Positions 15,864 to 25,015 of a stretch of DNA of 64,000 nt are shown in pieces. A program made the position numbers and the translations under genes. Each line of letters starts with the position of its first letter. Within the stretch, counting starts at the first letter, position 1. Source of the stretch: Streptomyces harbinensis (lineage in GTDB: Bacteria > Actinomycetota > Actinomycetes > Streptomycetales > Streptomycetaceae); NCBI RefSeq assembly GCF_900116145.1, contig NZ_FPAB01000011.1, positions 1-64,000 on the forward strand, in the 5' to 3' direction. The notes below the pieces were generated by a model. It did no database searches. It saw nothing but the letters and a program-made list of their open reading frames with translations, and was not told where the DNA came from.

Positions 15864-17258
15864 ATGAGCCGTTCCGCCCACCCCGCCGGGCCCCGCCACG
15901 CCGACGTGCTGCCCGAGGGCCACTACAGCGCCCCGCCCACCGACCTCAACGCGCTGGACCCCAAGGTCTGGGCCCGCACCGTCGAACGCCGCGCCGACGG
16001 CGTCCTCACCGTCGGCGGCGTCGGCGTCGACCGGCTCGCCGACACCCACGGCACCCCCGCCTACATCCTCGACGAGAGCGACTTCCGCGCCCGCTGCCGC
16101 GCCTGGCGGCAGGCGTTCGGCGACGACGCCGACGTCTTCTACGCCGGCAAGGCGTTCCTCTCCCGCGCCGTCGTGCGCTGGCTGCGCGAGGAAGGGCTCA
16201 ACCTCGACGTCTGCTCCGGCGGCGAACTGGCCACCGCCCTCGCCGCCGGCATGCCCGCGAGCGCCATCGCCTTCCACGGCAACAACAAGTCGGCCGCCGA
16301 GATCCGCCGCGCCGTCGAGGCCGGGGTCGGGCGCATCGTCGTCGACTCCTACGAGGAGATCGACCGCGTCGCCGCCGCCGCCCGCGAGCTGGGCGTACGG
16401 CAGCCGGTACTGGTCCGGGTGACGGTCGGTGTCGAGGCGCACACCCACGAGTTCATCGCCACCGCCCACGAGGACCAGAAGTTCGGCCTCGCGCTGGCCG
16501 GCGGCACCGCACTGGAGGGCATTCGCCGCGTGCTGGCCGCCGAGGACGGCCTGGAACTCCTCGGCGTCCACTCCCACATCGGTTCGCAGATCTTCGACCT
16601 CGCCGGGTTCGAGGTCTCCGCCCGCCGCGTCGTGCAGCTGATGGGCACGGTCCGGGACGAGTTCGGGGTGACCCTGCCCGAGATCGACCTCGGCGGCGGC
16701 CTCGGCATCGCCTACACCGCCGGCGACGACCCGCTGGAGCCCGCCGACATCGCCAAGACGCTGCGCGACATCGTCGAGCGCGAGTGCGCCGCCGCCGGGC
16801 TGGCCGTCCCCCGGCTGTCCGTCGAGCCGGGCCGGGCCATCATCGGCCCCTCCGCGTTCACGCTCTACGAGGTCGGCACCGTCAAGCCGCTGGAGGGCCT
16901 GCGCACCTACGTCAGCGTCGACGGCGGCATGTCGGACAACATCCGCACCGCCCTGTACGACGCCGAGTACTCGGTGGCGCTGGTCTCCCGCACATCCCAG
17001 GCGCTGCCCATGCTGGTACGGGTGGTCGGCAAGCACTGCGAGAGCGGCGACATCGTGGTCCGCGACGCCTACCTGCCCGCCGACCTGGCCCCCGGCGACC
17101 TGATCGCGGTGGCCGCCACCGGCGCCTACTGCCGTTCGATGGCCAGCAACTACAACCACGTGCTGCGCCCGCCCGTCGTCGCCGTCACCGAGGGCGAGGA
17201 CCGGGTGATCGTCCGGCGCGAGACCGAAGAGGACCTGCTGCGGCTCGACGTCGGCTGA
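15864..17258 (+). CDS. lysA: Diaminopimelate decarboxylase
   Basis: Encodes 464 aa. It converts meso-diaminopimelate to lysine, the last step of the pathway. PLP is held by Lys-96 in VFYAGKAFLSRAV. The phosphate is held by GGGLGIAY, and GKHCESGDIV supplies the active-site Cys from the partner subunit. HSHIGSQIFDLAGFE is also family-typical. A good RBS (AGAGGAA) precedes the ATG. The next gene is hom, so lysine and threonine/methionine synthesis are adjacent. Confidence 0.96.
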   Translation: MSRSAHPAGPRHADVLPEGHYSAPPTDLNALDPKVWARTVERRADGVLTVGGVGVDRLADTHGTPAYILDESDFRARCRAWRQAFGDDADVFYAGKAFLSRAVVRWLREEGLNLDVCSGGELATALAAGMPASAIAFHGNNKSAAEIRRAVEAGVGRIVVDSYEEIDRVAAAARELGVRQPVLVRVTVGVEAHTHEFIATAHEDQKFGLALAGGTALEGIRRVLAAEDGLELLGVHSHIGSQIFDLAGFEVSARRVVQLMGTVRDEFGVTLPEIDLGGGLGIAYTAGDDPLEPADIAKTLRDIVERECAAAGLAVPRLSVEPGRAIIGPSAFTLYEVGTVKPLEGLRTYVSVDGGMSDNIRTALYDAEYSVALVSRTSQALPMLVRVVGKHCESGDIVVRDAYLPADLAPGDLIAVAATGAYCRSMASNYNHVLRPPVVAVTEGEDRVIVRRETEEDLLRLDVG

Positions 17259-17287
17259 GACGCCGGCGGAGTCCGCATACTGAACGG

Positions 17288-17308
17288 GGCGGGGGCTCGT
17301 CCCCCGCC
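17288..17308 (+). terminator. Hairpin between lysA and hom
   Basis: GGCGGGGG (17288-17295), loop CTCGT, then CCCCCGCC (17301-17308). Stem is perfect. It could end lysA transcription or attenuate readthrough into hom. A direct repeat CTGCATA follows on either side of about 18 nt before the hom RBS. Confidence 0.65.
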
Positions 17309-17358
17309 TGCATAAGACTGGGAAGCTGCATACGGACATGGAAAGGCGAGGTCGAATC

Positions 17359-18648
17359 GTGCGTACTCGTCCGCTGAAGGTGGCACTGCTGGGCTGCGGC
17401 GTGGTCGGCTCCCAGGTGGTGCGCCTCATGACGACGCACGCCGACGACCTCGCCGCCCGGATCGGCGCCCCGCTCGAACTGGCCGGGGTGGCGGTGCGGC
17501 GCCCGGACCGGGTGCGGGACGGCATCGATCCCTCCCTCGTCACCACGGACGCCGAAGGGCTCGTCACCCGCGGTGACATCGACGTCGTCGTCGAGGTGAT
17601 CGGCGGCGTCGAGCCCGCCCGTACCCTCATCGGCCGCGCCTTCGAGCACGGTGCCGGGGTGGTCACCGCCAACAAGGCGCTGCTCGCCCAGGACGGCCCG
17701 GCCCTGCACGCCGCGGCGGCCGAGCACGGCGCCGACCTCTACTACGAGGCCGCCGTCGCCGGCGCCATCCCGCTGCTGCGCCCGCTGCGGGAGTCGCTGG
17801 CCGGCGACAAGGTCAACCGGGTCCTCGGCATCGTCAACGGCACCACCAACTTCATCCTGGACCGGATGGAGTCCACCGGCGCCGGCTACGGCGAGGCGCT
17901 GGACGAGGCCACCGCGCTCGGCTACGCCGAGGCCGACCCGACCGCCGACGTCGAGGGCTTCGACGCCGCCGCCAAGGCCGCGATCCTGGCCGGGATCGCC
18001 TTCCACACCCGGGTGCGGCTGGACGACGTGCACCGCGAGGGCATCGCCGAGGTGACCGCCGCCGACATCGCCTCCGCCCGCCGGATGGGCTGCACCGTCA
18101 AGCTGCTGGCCATCTGCGAGCGCGCCGAGGACGGCCGCTCCGTCACCGCCCGGGTGCACCCGGCGATGATCCCGCTCAGCCACCCGCTGGCCTCCGTCAA
18201 GGGCGCCTACAACGCCGTCTTCGTCGAGGCCGACTCGGCCGGCCGGCTGATGTTCTACGGGCCCGGGGCGGGCGGCGCGCCCACCGCCTCCGCCGTGCTG
18301 GGCGATCTGGTGGCCGTGTGCCGCAACAAGCTCGGCGGCGGGCGCGGCCCGGGGGAGTCCGCGTACAGCCGGCTGCCGGTGAGCCCGATGGGCGAGGTGG
18401 TCACCCGCTACCACATCAGCCTGGACGTGGTCGACAAACCGGGTGTACTCGCCCAGTGCGCCATGGTGTTCGCCGACCACGGGGTCTCCATCGACACCGT
18501 GCGGCAGACCGGCAAGGACGGCGAGGCGTCGCTGGTGGTCGTCACCCACCGGGCGCCGGACGCCGCGCTGAGCGCCACCGTGGAGGCGCTGCGGGGACTG
18601 GACACCGTGCATGATGTGGCCAGCATCATGCGCGTCGAGGGCGAGTAG
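17359..18648 (+). CDS. hom: Homoserine dehydrogenase
   Basis: Encodes 429 aa from GTG 17359 (VRTRPLKVALLGCG), preceded by AAAGGCGAGG as RBS. It reduces aspartate semialdehyde to homoserine. Domains are a Rossmann NAD(P) fold (LLGCGVVGSQVV), the catalytic region (GIVNGTTNFILDRM, ADPTADVEGFDAAAKAAILA) and a C-terminal ACT domain (YHISLDVVDKPGVLAQCAM) that usually gives threonine feedback. An ATG at 17338 would put the RBS inside the gene, so it was rejected. First of hom-thrC-thrB. Confidence 0.96.
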   Translation: MRTRPLKVALLGCGVVGSQVVRLMTTHADDLAARIGAPLELAGVAVRRPDRVRDGIDPSLVTTDAEGLVTRGDIDVVVEVIGGVEPARTLIGRAFEHGAGVVTANKALLAQDGPALHAAAAEHGADLYYEAAVAGAIPLLRPLRESLAGDKVNRVLGIVNGTTNFILDRMESTGAGYGEALDEATALGYAEADPTADVEGFDAAAKAAILAGIAFHTRVRLDDVHREGIAEVTAADIASARRMGCTVKLLAICERAEDGRSVTARVHPAMIPLSHPLASVKGAYNAVFVEADSAGRLMFYGPGAGGAPTASAVLGDLVAVCRNKLGGGRGPGESAYSRLPVSPMGEVVTRYHISLDVVDKPGVLAQCAMVFADHGVSIDTVRQTGKDGEASLVVVTHRAPDAALSATVEALRGLDTVHDVASIMRVEGE

Positions 18649-18676
18649 CGCCCGTTTTTCCGAACAGAGGGAAACA

Positions 18677-19759
18677 GTGAGCATCTTGGACGCGACCAGC
18701 ACCAGCCGTCAGTGGCGCGGCGTCATCGAGGAGTACCGCGACCGGCTCCCGGTCACCGCGGCGACGCCCGTGGTCACGCTGCGCGAGGGCGGCACGCCGC
18801 TCGTACCCGCGCAGGTGCTGTCCGAGCGCACGGGCTGCGAGGTGCAGCTGAAGGTCGAGGGCGCCAACCCCACCGGTTCGTTCAAGGACCGCGGGATGAC
18901 GATGGCGATCTCCAAGGCCAAGGAGGACGGCGCCAAGGCCGTCATCTGCGCGTCCACCGGCAACACCTCCGCCTCGGCCGCCGCCTACGCGGTGCGGGCC
19001 GGCATGGTGAGCGCCGTCCTGGTGCCGCAGGGCAAGATCGCGCTGGGCAAGATGGGGCAGGCCCTGGTGCACGGGGCGAAGATCCTCCAGGTCGACGGCA
19101 ACTTCGACGACTGCCTGGACCTGGCCCGCGGGCTGTCGGAGAAGTACCCGGTGGCGCTGGTCAATTCGGTGAACCCGGTGCGGATCGAGGGCCAGAAGAC
19201 CGCGGCCTTCGAGATCGTCGACATGCTGGGCGACGCCCCCGACATCCACGTCCTGCCGGTCGGCAACGCCGGCAACATCACCGCGTACTGGAAGGGTTAC
19301 CGGGAGTACGCGGCCACCGGCCCGGCCACCCGTACCCCCCGGATGTGGGGCTTCCAGGCCTCCGGGTCCGCGCCGATCGTGCGCGGCGAGCCGGTGCGCA
19401 ACCCGACCACCATCGCCACCGCGATCCGCATCGGCAACCCCGCCTCCTGGGGGCCGGCCGAGCGGGCCAGGGACGAGTCGGGCGGCTTCATCGACGAGGT
19501 CACCGACCGGCAGATCCTGTCCGCCTACCGGCTGTTGGCGGCGGGCGAGGGCGTGTTCGTGGAGCCCGCCTCGGCCGCCTCGGTGGCCGGGCTGCTGAAG
19601 GCCGCCGAGCAGGGCAAGGTCGATCCCGGGCAGCGCATCGTGTGCACGGTCACCGGCAACGGCCTGAAGGACCCGGACTGGGCGGTGGCCGGTGCCCCGC
19701 AGCCGGTGACGGTGCCGGTGGACGCGGACGCCGCCGCCGAACGCCTCGGGCTCGCCTAG
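18677..19759 (+). CDS. thrC: Threonine synthase
   Basis: Encodes 360 aa from a GTG with RBS AGAGGGAA. PLP-dependent conversion of O-phosphohomoserine to threonine. The PLP lysine is in PTGSFKDRGMTMAISKA, and the phosphate loop is VGNAGNITAY. The length is that of the short actinobacterial class. It is 28 bp from hom. Confidence 0.96.
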   Translation: MSILDATSTSRQWRGVIEEYRDRLPVTAATPVVTLREGGTPLVPAQVLSERTGCEVQLKVEGANPTGSFKDRGMTMAISKAKEDGAKAVICASTGNTSASAAAYAVRAGMVSAVLVPQGKIALGKMGQALVHGAKILQVDGNFDDCLDLARGLSEKYPVALVNSVNPVRIEGQKTAAFEIVDMLGDAPDIHVLPVGNAGNITAYWKGYREYAATGPATRTPRMWGFQASGSAPIVRGEPVRNPTTIATAIRIGNPASWGPAERARDESGGFIDEVTDRQILSAYRLLAAGEGVFVEPASAASVAGLLKAAEQGKVDPGQRIVCTVTGNGLKDPDWAVAGAPQPVTVPVDADAAAERLGLA

Positions 19760-19925
19760 CCGCGCCGCACGCCGCGCCGCGTGCCCCGGAGACGACACCC
19801 CCGCACCCTGTATCGCGTCTGAACCTTCCTTCGATAGGCTGGTATTCAACCCCGTGCAGCGCGATCGCGATACCGGTCGGCCTCCGGGGCATGCCGCACA
19901 TCTCAGCAAGGAGAGTCATCGAGCG

Positions 19926-20915
19926 ATGGCCCATCCCGCCTTCCGCGCCGCCGCCGTCCGGGTACGGGTCCCGGCGACCAGCGCCAATCTCGGTCCCGGA
20001 TTCGACGCCCTCGGGCTGGCCCTGGGGCTGTACGACGACGTGGTCGTCCGGGTGGCGGAATCCGGGCTGCACATCGACATCGCCGGTGAGGGCGCCGACA
20101 CGCTGCCCCGCGACGAGGGGCATCTGCTGGTGCGCTCGCTGCGCACCGCCTTCGAGGCGCTGGGCGGCCAGCCGCGCGGTCTTGAGGTGGTGTGCGCCAA
20201 CCGCATCCCGCACGGCCGGGGCCTGGGCTCCTCGTCGGCGGCGATCTGCGCCGGTCTGATGGCGGCGCGGGCGGTGACCTCGGGCGGCGAGAGCCGGCTG
20301 GACGACACCGCCCTGCTGGAGCTGGCCACCGAGATCGAGGGCCATCCGGACAATGTGGCCGCCTGTCTGCTGGGCGGCTTCACGCTGGCCTGGGGGGAGA
20401 GCGGCGCGGTCCGGGCGATCCGCATGGAGCCGTCCGAGCAGGTCGTGCCGGTGGTGTTCGTACCGTCCCGGCCGGTGCTGACCGCGACCGCGCGCGGGCT
20501 GCTGCCGCGTACCGTGCCGCACGGGGACGCGGCGCTGAACGCCGGGCGGGCCGCGCTGCTGGTGGAGGCGCTGACCCGGCGTCCCGACCTGCTGCTGCCG
20601 GCCACCGAGGACCGGCTGCACCAGGACTACCGGGCGCCGGCCATGAGCGAGAGCATGGATCTGGTGCAGCGGCTGCGCGCGGACGGCGTACCGGCGGTGA
20701 TCTCGGGCGCCGGGCCGACCGTACTGGCGCTGGTGACCGACGAGGCGGCCGACACCACGGCGCGGCTGGCGGGGGAGGGCTGGACGGCGAACCGGCTGCC
20801 GCTGGATCTCGCGGGCGCCAGTGTGCTGCCGCTGACCGGCGCCGCGGAGGCGGACGGGCCGGGCGCGGTCCCCGCCGCCGGGGCTTCCTCCGCCGCCGCC
20901 GGATCCGGCCGGTGA
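19926..20915 (+). CDS. thrB: Homoserine kinase
   Basis: Encodes 329 aa from ATG 19926, with AAGGAG 12 nt upstream. GHMP kinase family: RVPATSANLGPGFDALGLAL, ATP loop PHGRGLGSSSAAICAG, and ISGAGPTVLAL near the C-terminus. It phosphorylates homoserine for ThrC. The last 25 residues are a dispensable-looking Ala/Gly-rich tail. An in-frame ATG at 19854 lacks an RBS. The 166-bp gap after thrC holds TAGGCT at 19835-19840, so thrB may also have its own promoter. Confidence 0.95.
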   Translation: MAHPAFRAAAVRVRVPATSANLGPGFDALGLALGLYDDVVVRVAESGLHIDIAGEGADTLPRDEGHLLVRSLRTAFEALGGQPRGLEVVCANRIPHGRGLGSSSAAICAGLMAARAVTSGGESRLDDTALLELATEIEGHPDNVAACLLGGFTLAWGESGAVRAIRMEPSEQVVPVVFVPSRPVLTATARGLLPRTVPHGDAALNAGRAALLVEALTRRPDLLLPATEDRLHQDYRAPAMSESMDLVQRLRADGVPAVISGAGPTVLALVTDEAADTTARLAGEGWTANRLPLDLAGASVLPLTGAAEADGPGAVPAAGASSAAAGSGR

Positions 20916-21323
20916 AGGACGGCGGGCACGGGATTTCCGTACCGGGAGTGGGGGAATGAAGGCAGTATCCGGTAGTGTTAACCTCAAGTCTGCACGTACC
21001 GTCCCGATGGATTTCTCCAGGGGCACGGTATTCCGGGGTCCCTCCCACGGGACCATCCGATTCTTCCGGGAGCCTTCACTCTTCTGCCTGAGCAGCCTGC
21101 CGGGCATTCCGAGTCCGCCCCGGGATGGGTGCGGCGTCGTTTCGCGGCGATTCCCCGTGCTTCTCCGTGATTCCCCCGCATCGCACGTTGCATTGATTCC
21201 TTCCGCCATGTCGCACCGGCGGAACCACCGCCCGGCCGGCCCGCTCCAAGGGGACCGCAGCCGGACAGCACAACCGGTCGCCGAGCCAGACAGGCCGACG
21301 TCCGCTCCAGGGAAGGACCCTTC
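20916..21323 (+). promoter_or_regulatory. Long leader region of rho
   Basis: A 408-bp gap of visibly lower GC than its surroundings. TAGTGT at about 20971 and TTAACC following it may mark the promoter. An open frame at 20956-21327 ends with TGA overlapping the rho GTG, but its third positions are rich in A and T, unlike every real gene nearby, and I do not call it. GGAAGG (21311-21316) is the rho RBS. Long rho leaders are used for autogenous control in other bacteria, and that is the likely role. Confidence 0.55.
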
Positions 21324-23339
21324 GTGAGCGACACCACCGATCTGATGGGTGTGAGTGCCGACAGCGCCGGCAAGACCGCCGGTGATGCCACAGCCTCCGC
21401 CACGGACGCTCCCACCGCCTCCGCCGCGCCCCGGCGCCGGCGTTCCGGCACCGGCCTCGACGGCATGGTGCTGGCCGAGTTGCAGCAGGTTGCCTCGGGC
21501 CTCGGGATCAGGGGCACCGCGCGGATGCGCAAGAGCCAGCTGATCGAGGTCATCAAGGAGAAGCAGGCCGCCTCCGGCGGCGGCGCCCCGGCCTCCGGCG
21601 GGGATGCCAAGCCGGCCGAGGCCGCGCCGGCCGCCGCCGAGAGCGGCACCGACAAGCCCAAGCGCCGTACCACCTCCCGGGCGCGGACCGGTGAGTCCGC
21701 CGACGGGCAGCGTGAGGCGCAGCGGCAGCAGCAGATCGACATCCCCGGCCAGGCCGAGGGCACCGCGGGCGCGGAGTCCGGCGGCAAGGGCGGCCGTACC
21801 GCTCCCGCCAAGGACGCGGAGAGCGCCGGCAAGTCCGAGAACGCCGGCAAGGACGACGCCGCCCAGGGCGGCGAGCGCCCCGCCAAGCGCGAGCGCGAGC
21901 GCCGCGGCAAGAACGGCGGCGGTCAGGGCCAGCAGGGTCAGGGCCAGAACAACCAGGGCCAGGGTCAGGGCGGCGGCCGGGGCAACCGGGACCGCGACCG
22001 GGACCGGGACGGCGGCGGGCGCGACGGCGGTGGCCGGGGCGACGGCGGCCGGGACGGCAACCGCGACCGTGACCACCGCGGCGGTGACGACGACTTCGAC
22101 GGCGGCCGGCGTGGTCGCCGGGGCCGCTACCGCGACCGGCGCGGCCGGCGCGGCGGGCGCGACGACTCCGGTTTCAACGAGCCGCAGGTCGCCGACGACG
22201 ATGTGCTGATCCCGGTCGCGGGCATCCTCGACATCCTCGACAACTACGCGTTCGTGCGCACCTCCGGCTACCTGCCGGGCCCCAACGACGTGTACGTCTC
22301 GCTGGCCCAGGTCCGCAAGAACGGCCTGCGCAAGGGCGACCACGTCACCGGCGCGGTGCGCCAGCCCCGGGAGGGCGAGCGGCGCGAGAAGTTCAACGCG
22401 CTGGTGCGGCTCGACTCCGTCAACGGCATGGCGGCCGAACACGGCCGGGCCCGCTCTGAGTTCAACAAGCTCACCCCGCTGTACCCGCAGGAGCGGCTGC
22501 GGCTGGAGACCGAGCCGGGCCAGCTGATCACCCGGATCATCGATCTGGTCTCGCCCATCGGCAAGGGCCAGCGCGGTCTGATCGTGGCCCCGCCGCGTAC
22601 CGGCAAGACCACGATCATGCAGGCGGTGGCGAACGCCATCACCCGCAACAACCCCGAGTGCCATCTGATGGTCGTGCTCGTCGACGAGCGCCCCGAAGAG
22701 GTCACCGACATGCAGCGGGCCGTCAAGGGCGAGGTCATCTCCTCGACCTTCGACCGCCCCGCCGAGGACCACACCACCCTTGCCGAGCTGGCCATCGAGC
22801 GGGCCAAGCGGCTGGTGGAGCTGGGGCACGACGTGGTGGTGCTGCTCGACAACATCACCCGTCTGGGCCGCGCCTACAACCAGGCGGCGCCCGCCTCCGG
22901 CCGGATCCTGTCCGGTGGTGTCGACTCGGCGGCGCTGTACCCGCCGAAGAAGTTCTTCGGCGCCGCGCGCAACATCGAGGACGGCGGCTCGCTGACCATC
23001 CTGGCCACCGCGCTGGTGGAGACCGGCTCCCGGATGGACGAGGTGATCTTCGAGGAGTTCAAGGGCACCGGCAACATGGAGCTCAAGCTGGACCGCAAGC
23101 TCTCCGACAAGCGGATCTTCCCGGCGGTGGACGTGGACGCCTCCGGTACCCGCAAGGAGGAGATCCTGATGGGCAGCGACGAGCAGGCCATCGTCTGGAA
23201 GCTCCGCCGGGTGCTGCACGCCCTGGACTCCCAGGCGGCCGTGGAACTGCTGCTGGACAAGATGAAGCAGACCAAGTCCAACGCCGAGTTCCTGCTCCAG
23301 ATCCAGAAGACCACCCCGACCCCCAACGGTCAGGACTGA
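21324..23339 (+). CDS. rho: Transcription termination factor Rho
   Basis: Encodes 671 aa from a GTG, far longer than E. coli Rho (419). The layout is a Rho_N helical domain at about 47-88 (LAELQQVASGLGIRGTARMR), then roughly 200 residues rich in Arg, Gly, Asp, Gln, then the RNA-binding OB domain (VAGILDILDNYAFVRTSGYL) and the RecA-type ATPase. Walker A is APPRTGKTT with Lys-428, and VVVLLDNITRLGR is Walker B. The long basic insert is known in actinobacterial Rho and is thought to add RNA affinity. Ends before a strong terminator. Confidence 0.97.
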   Translation: MSDTTDLMGVSADSAGKTAGDATASATDAPTASAAPRRRRSGTGLDGMVLAELQQVASGLGIRGTARMRKSQLIEVIKEKQAASGGGAPASGGDAKPAEAAPAAAESGTDKPKRRTTSRARTGESADGQREAQRQQQIDIPGQAEGTAGAESGGKGGRTAPAKDAESAGKSENAGKDDAAQGGERPAKRERERRGKNGGGQGQQGQGQNNQGQGQGGGRGNRDRDRDRDGGGRDGGGRGDGGRDGNRDRDHRGGDDDFDGGRRGRRGRYRDRRGRRGGRDDSGFNEPQVADDDVLIPVAGILDILDNYAFVRTSGYLPGPNDVYVSLAQVRKNGLRKGDHVTGAVRQPREGERREKFNALVRLDSVNGMAAEHGRARSEFNKLTPLYPQERLRLETEPGQLITRIIDLVSPIGKGQRGLIVAPPRTGKTTIMQAVANAITRNNPECHLMVVLVDERPEEVTDMQRAVKGEVISSTFDRPAEDHTTLAELAIERAKRLVELGHDVVVLLDNITRLGRAYNQAAPASGRILSGGVDSAALYPPKKFFGAARNIEDGGSLTILATALVETGSRMDEVIFEEFKGTGNMELKLDRKLSDKRIFPAVDVDASGTRKEEILMGSDEQAIVWKLRRVLHALDSQAAVELLLDKMKQTKSNAEFLLQIQKTTPTPNGQD

Positions 23340-23367
23340 TCCGGATCCCGGACCCCGGACCCCGTGT

Positions 23368-23403
23368 GAGGGCCGCATCACCCATTGTGGTGATGCGGCC
23401 CTC
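23368..23403 (+). terminator. rho terminator hairpin
   Basis: GAGGGCCGCATCACC (23368-23382), loop CATTGT, GGTGATGCGGCCCTC (23389-23403). Perfect 15-bp stem, 28 bp after the rho stop. Confidence 0.9.
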
Positions 23404-23427
23404 GCCGTATCGGGTGAAACTGGGGCA

Positions 23428-24540
23428 ATGGCGGATGACACCGCGGACGACGCCCTGCCGCCCGGTGCCTCGGCGCTGGCGGCACGCTCGCGCCGCAGGC
23501 GGCGCAGGCTGCGGGTGGCCGCGCTCGTCACCGTCTCGGCGCTCACCGCGACCGCCGCGGCGGGTGTCGCGCTGTACGTCAAGTTCGACGGCAACATCGC
23601 CGGGCTCGACATCGACTCCGCGCTGGGCGGCGACCGCCCCGAGGACGCCCCGCACGGCTCGCTGGACATCCTCGTCCTCGGCTCGGACTCCCGGGCCGGG
23701 GAGAACGGCGTCTACGGCTCGGACGGCGGCGCCCGCGCCGACACCGCGATGATCGTGCACATCAACGAGGACCACGACGCCGCCACCCTGGTCTCCATCC
23801 CGCGCGACACCCTGGTCACCCGGCCCGCCTGCGACCGCCCCGACGGCACCACCGCCCCCGAGGCGCCGCGCACCATGTACAACGAGGCGTACGAGATCGG
23901 CGGCCCGGCCTGCGCCGTCAAGACCACCGAGGCGCTGACCGGTATCCGGATGGACCACTACATCGAGATCGACTTCAAGGGCTTCGAGCAGATCATCGAC
24001 ACCCTGGGCGGGGTGCGGATCACCACCCACGAGGATCTGCGCGACCCCGACAGCCATCTCGACCTCGCCGCCGGTACCCACACCCTGGACGGCGCCCAGG
24101 CCCTCGCCCTGGTCCGCACCCGGCACGCCATCGGCGACGGCAGCGACCTGGGCCGGATCGAGCTCCAGCACACCTTCGTGCACGCCCTGGCCGAACAGGT
24201 CGCCGACATCGGCCTGTTCACCAACCCCAAGAAGCTGTACGACCTGGCCGACGCCGCCACCTCCTCGCTCACCACCGACTCCGCGCTGGCCTCCGTCTCG
24301 GCGCTGACCGGCCTGGCGCGTACCCTCAAGAACATCGGGCCGCAGGAGCTCGACATGGTGACCCTGCCGGTCGCCGGCGACGACCGCGACCCGAACCGGG
24401 TGGTGCCGCTCGGCCCCGAGAGCGAGCAGCTGTGGGACGCGCTGCGCGCCGACGAGCCGGTCCCCGCCACCCTGAGCGACCGCCCCGACACCCAGCGGAT
24501 CGCCCCCGGCGGCCCCCCGGCCCCGGACAGCGGGGAATAA
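23428..24540 (+). CDS. LytR-CpsA-Psr (LCP) family cell-wall phosphotransferase
   Basis: Encodes 370 aa. A basic cytoplasmic start (RSRRRRRRLRV) precedes one membrane segment (about 29-50) and an extracellular LCP domain. LCP proteins join polyprenyl-pyrophosphate-linked glycopolymers to peptidoglycan. Signature features are ILVLGSDSRAGE, RADTAMIVHINEDHDAATLV, SIPRDTLV with the conserved Arg, GGVRITTHEDLRD, and ALALVRTRHAIGDGSDLGRI. It is upstream of rpmE, as I recall for Streptomyces. Confidence 0.92.
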   Translation: MADDTADDALPPGASALAARSRRRRRRLRVAALVTVSALTATAAAGVALYVKFDGNIAGLDIDSALGGDRPEDAPHGSLDILVLGSDSRAGENGVYGSDGGARADTAMIVHINEDHDAATLVSIPRDTLVTRPACDRPDGTTAPEAPRTMYNEAYEIGGPACAVKTTEALTGIRMDHYIEIDFKGFEQIIDTLGGVRITTHEDLRDPDSHLDLAAGTHTLDGAQALALVRTRHAIGDGSDLGRIELQHTFVHALAEQVADIGLFTNPKKLYDLADAATSSLTTDSALASVSALTGLARTLKNIGPQELDMVTLPVAGDDRDPNRVVPLGPESEQLWDALRADEPVPATLSDRPDTQRIAPGGPPAPDSGE

Positions 24541-24662
24541 CGGCCCAGGGCCCCCTCGTTTTGGACGGAGCGGACAGTGCTGGCAGACTGAGCCGCCGGT
24601 TCCGGTTCACGGCACGCATCGGGCGTGCCGACCCGGCGCCCTCCGATCAGCAAGGAGAAACC

Positions 24663-24887
24663 ATGAAGCGCGACATTCACCCGGAGTACGTCGAGACCCA
24701 GGTCAGCTGTACCTGCGGGGCCTCCTTCACCACCCGCAGCACCATGACCGAGGGCAGCATCCGCGCCGACGTGTGCTCCGAGTGCCACCCCTTCTACACC
24801 GGCAAGCAGAAGATCCTCGACACCGGTGGCCGGGTTGCCCGCTTCGAGGCGCGCTTCGGCAAGAACGCCGGGGCCGCGAAGAAGTAG
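24663..24887 (+). CDS. rpmE: Ribosomal protein bL31, zinc-binding form
   Basis: Encodes 74 aa. The four zinc ligands are present: Cys-16 and Cys-18 (SCTCGA), Cys-38 and Cys-41 (VCSECHPF). MKRDIHPEYVE and PFYTGKQKILDTGGRVARF are diagnostic. The Cys-containing form is the one normally replaced by a Cys-free paralogue under Zur control in zinc shortage. RBS CAAGGAG lies 6 nt before the ATG. Confidence 0.97.
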   Translation: MKRDIHPEYVETQVSCTCGASFTTRSTMTEGSIRADVCSECHPFYTGKQKILDTGGRVARFEARFGKNAGAAKK

Positions 24888-25015
24888 CCCCACCCCGGGC
24901 GCCGGGCCCGGCCGACGTACCCTCGCGGACGCGGCCGGACCGGCGCCTTTCCCGTCCCCGCTCTCCCCCGCTGACCCCCGCTGTCCCCCGGGGCCCCTTT
25001 TCTCAGGAGCACACG

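Noticed and set aside
17259..17358. Threonine or lysine riboswitch/attenuator before hom
   Set aside because: Only a simple hairpin and short direct repeats are seen. No leader peptide with Thr or Lys codons and no lysine-riboswitch-like structure.
20956..21327. 123-codon frame ending on the rho start codon
   Set aside because: Third positions are not G/C-biased, no protein family is recognisable and the region behaves as a leader. Kept only as a possibility in findings.
19650..23669. 1,339-codon minus-strand frame antisense to thrB and rho
   Set aside because: Low-complexity shadow (long Val/Ala/Pro runs opposite the Rho insert). No RBS or domain; rho and thrB are certain on the plus strand.
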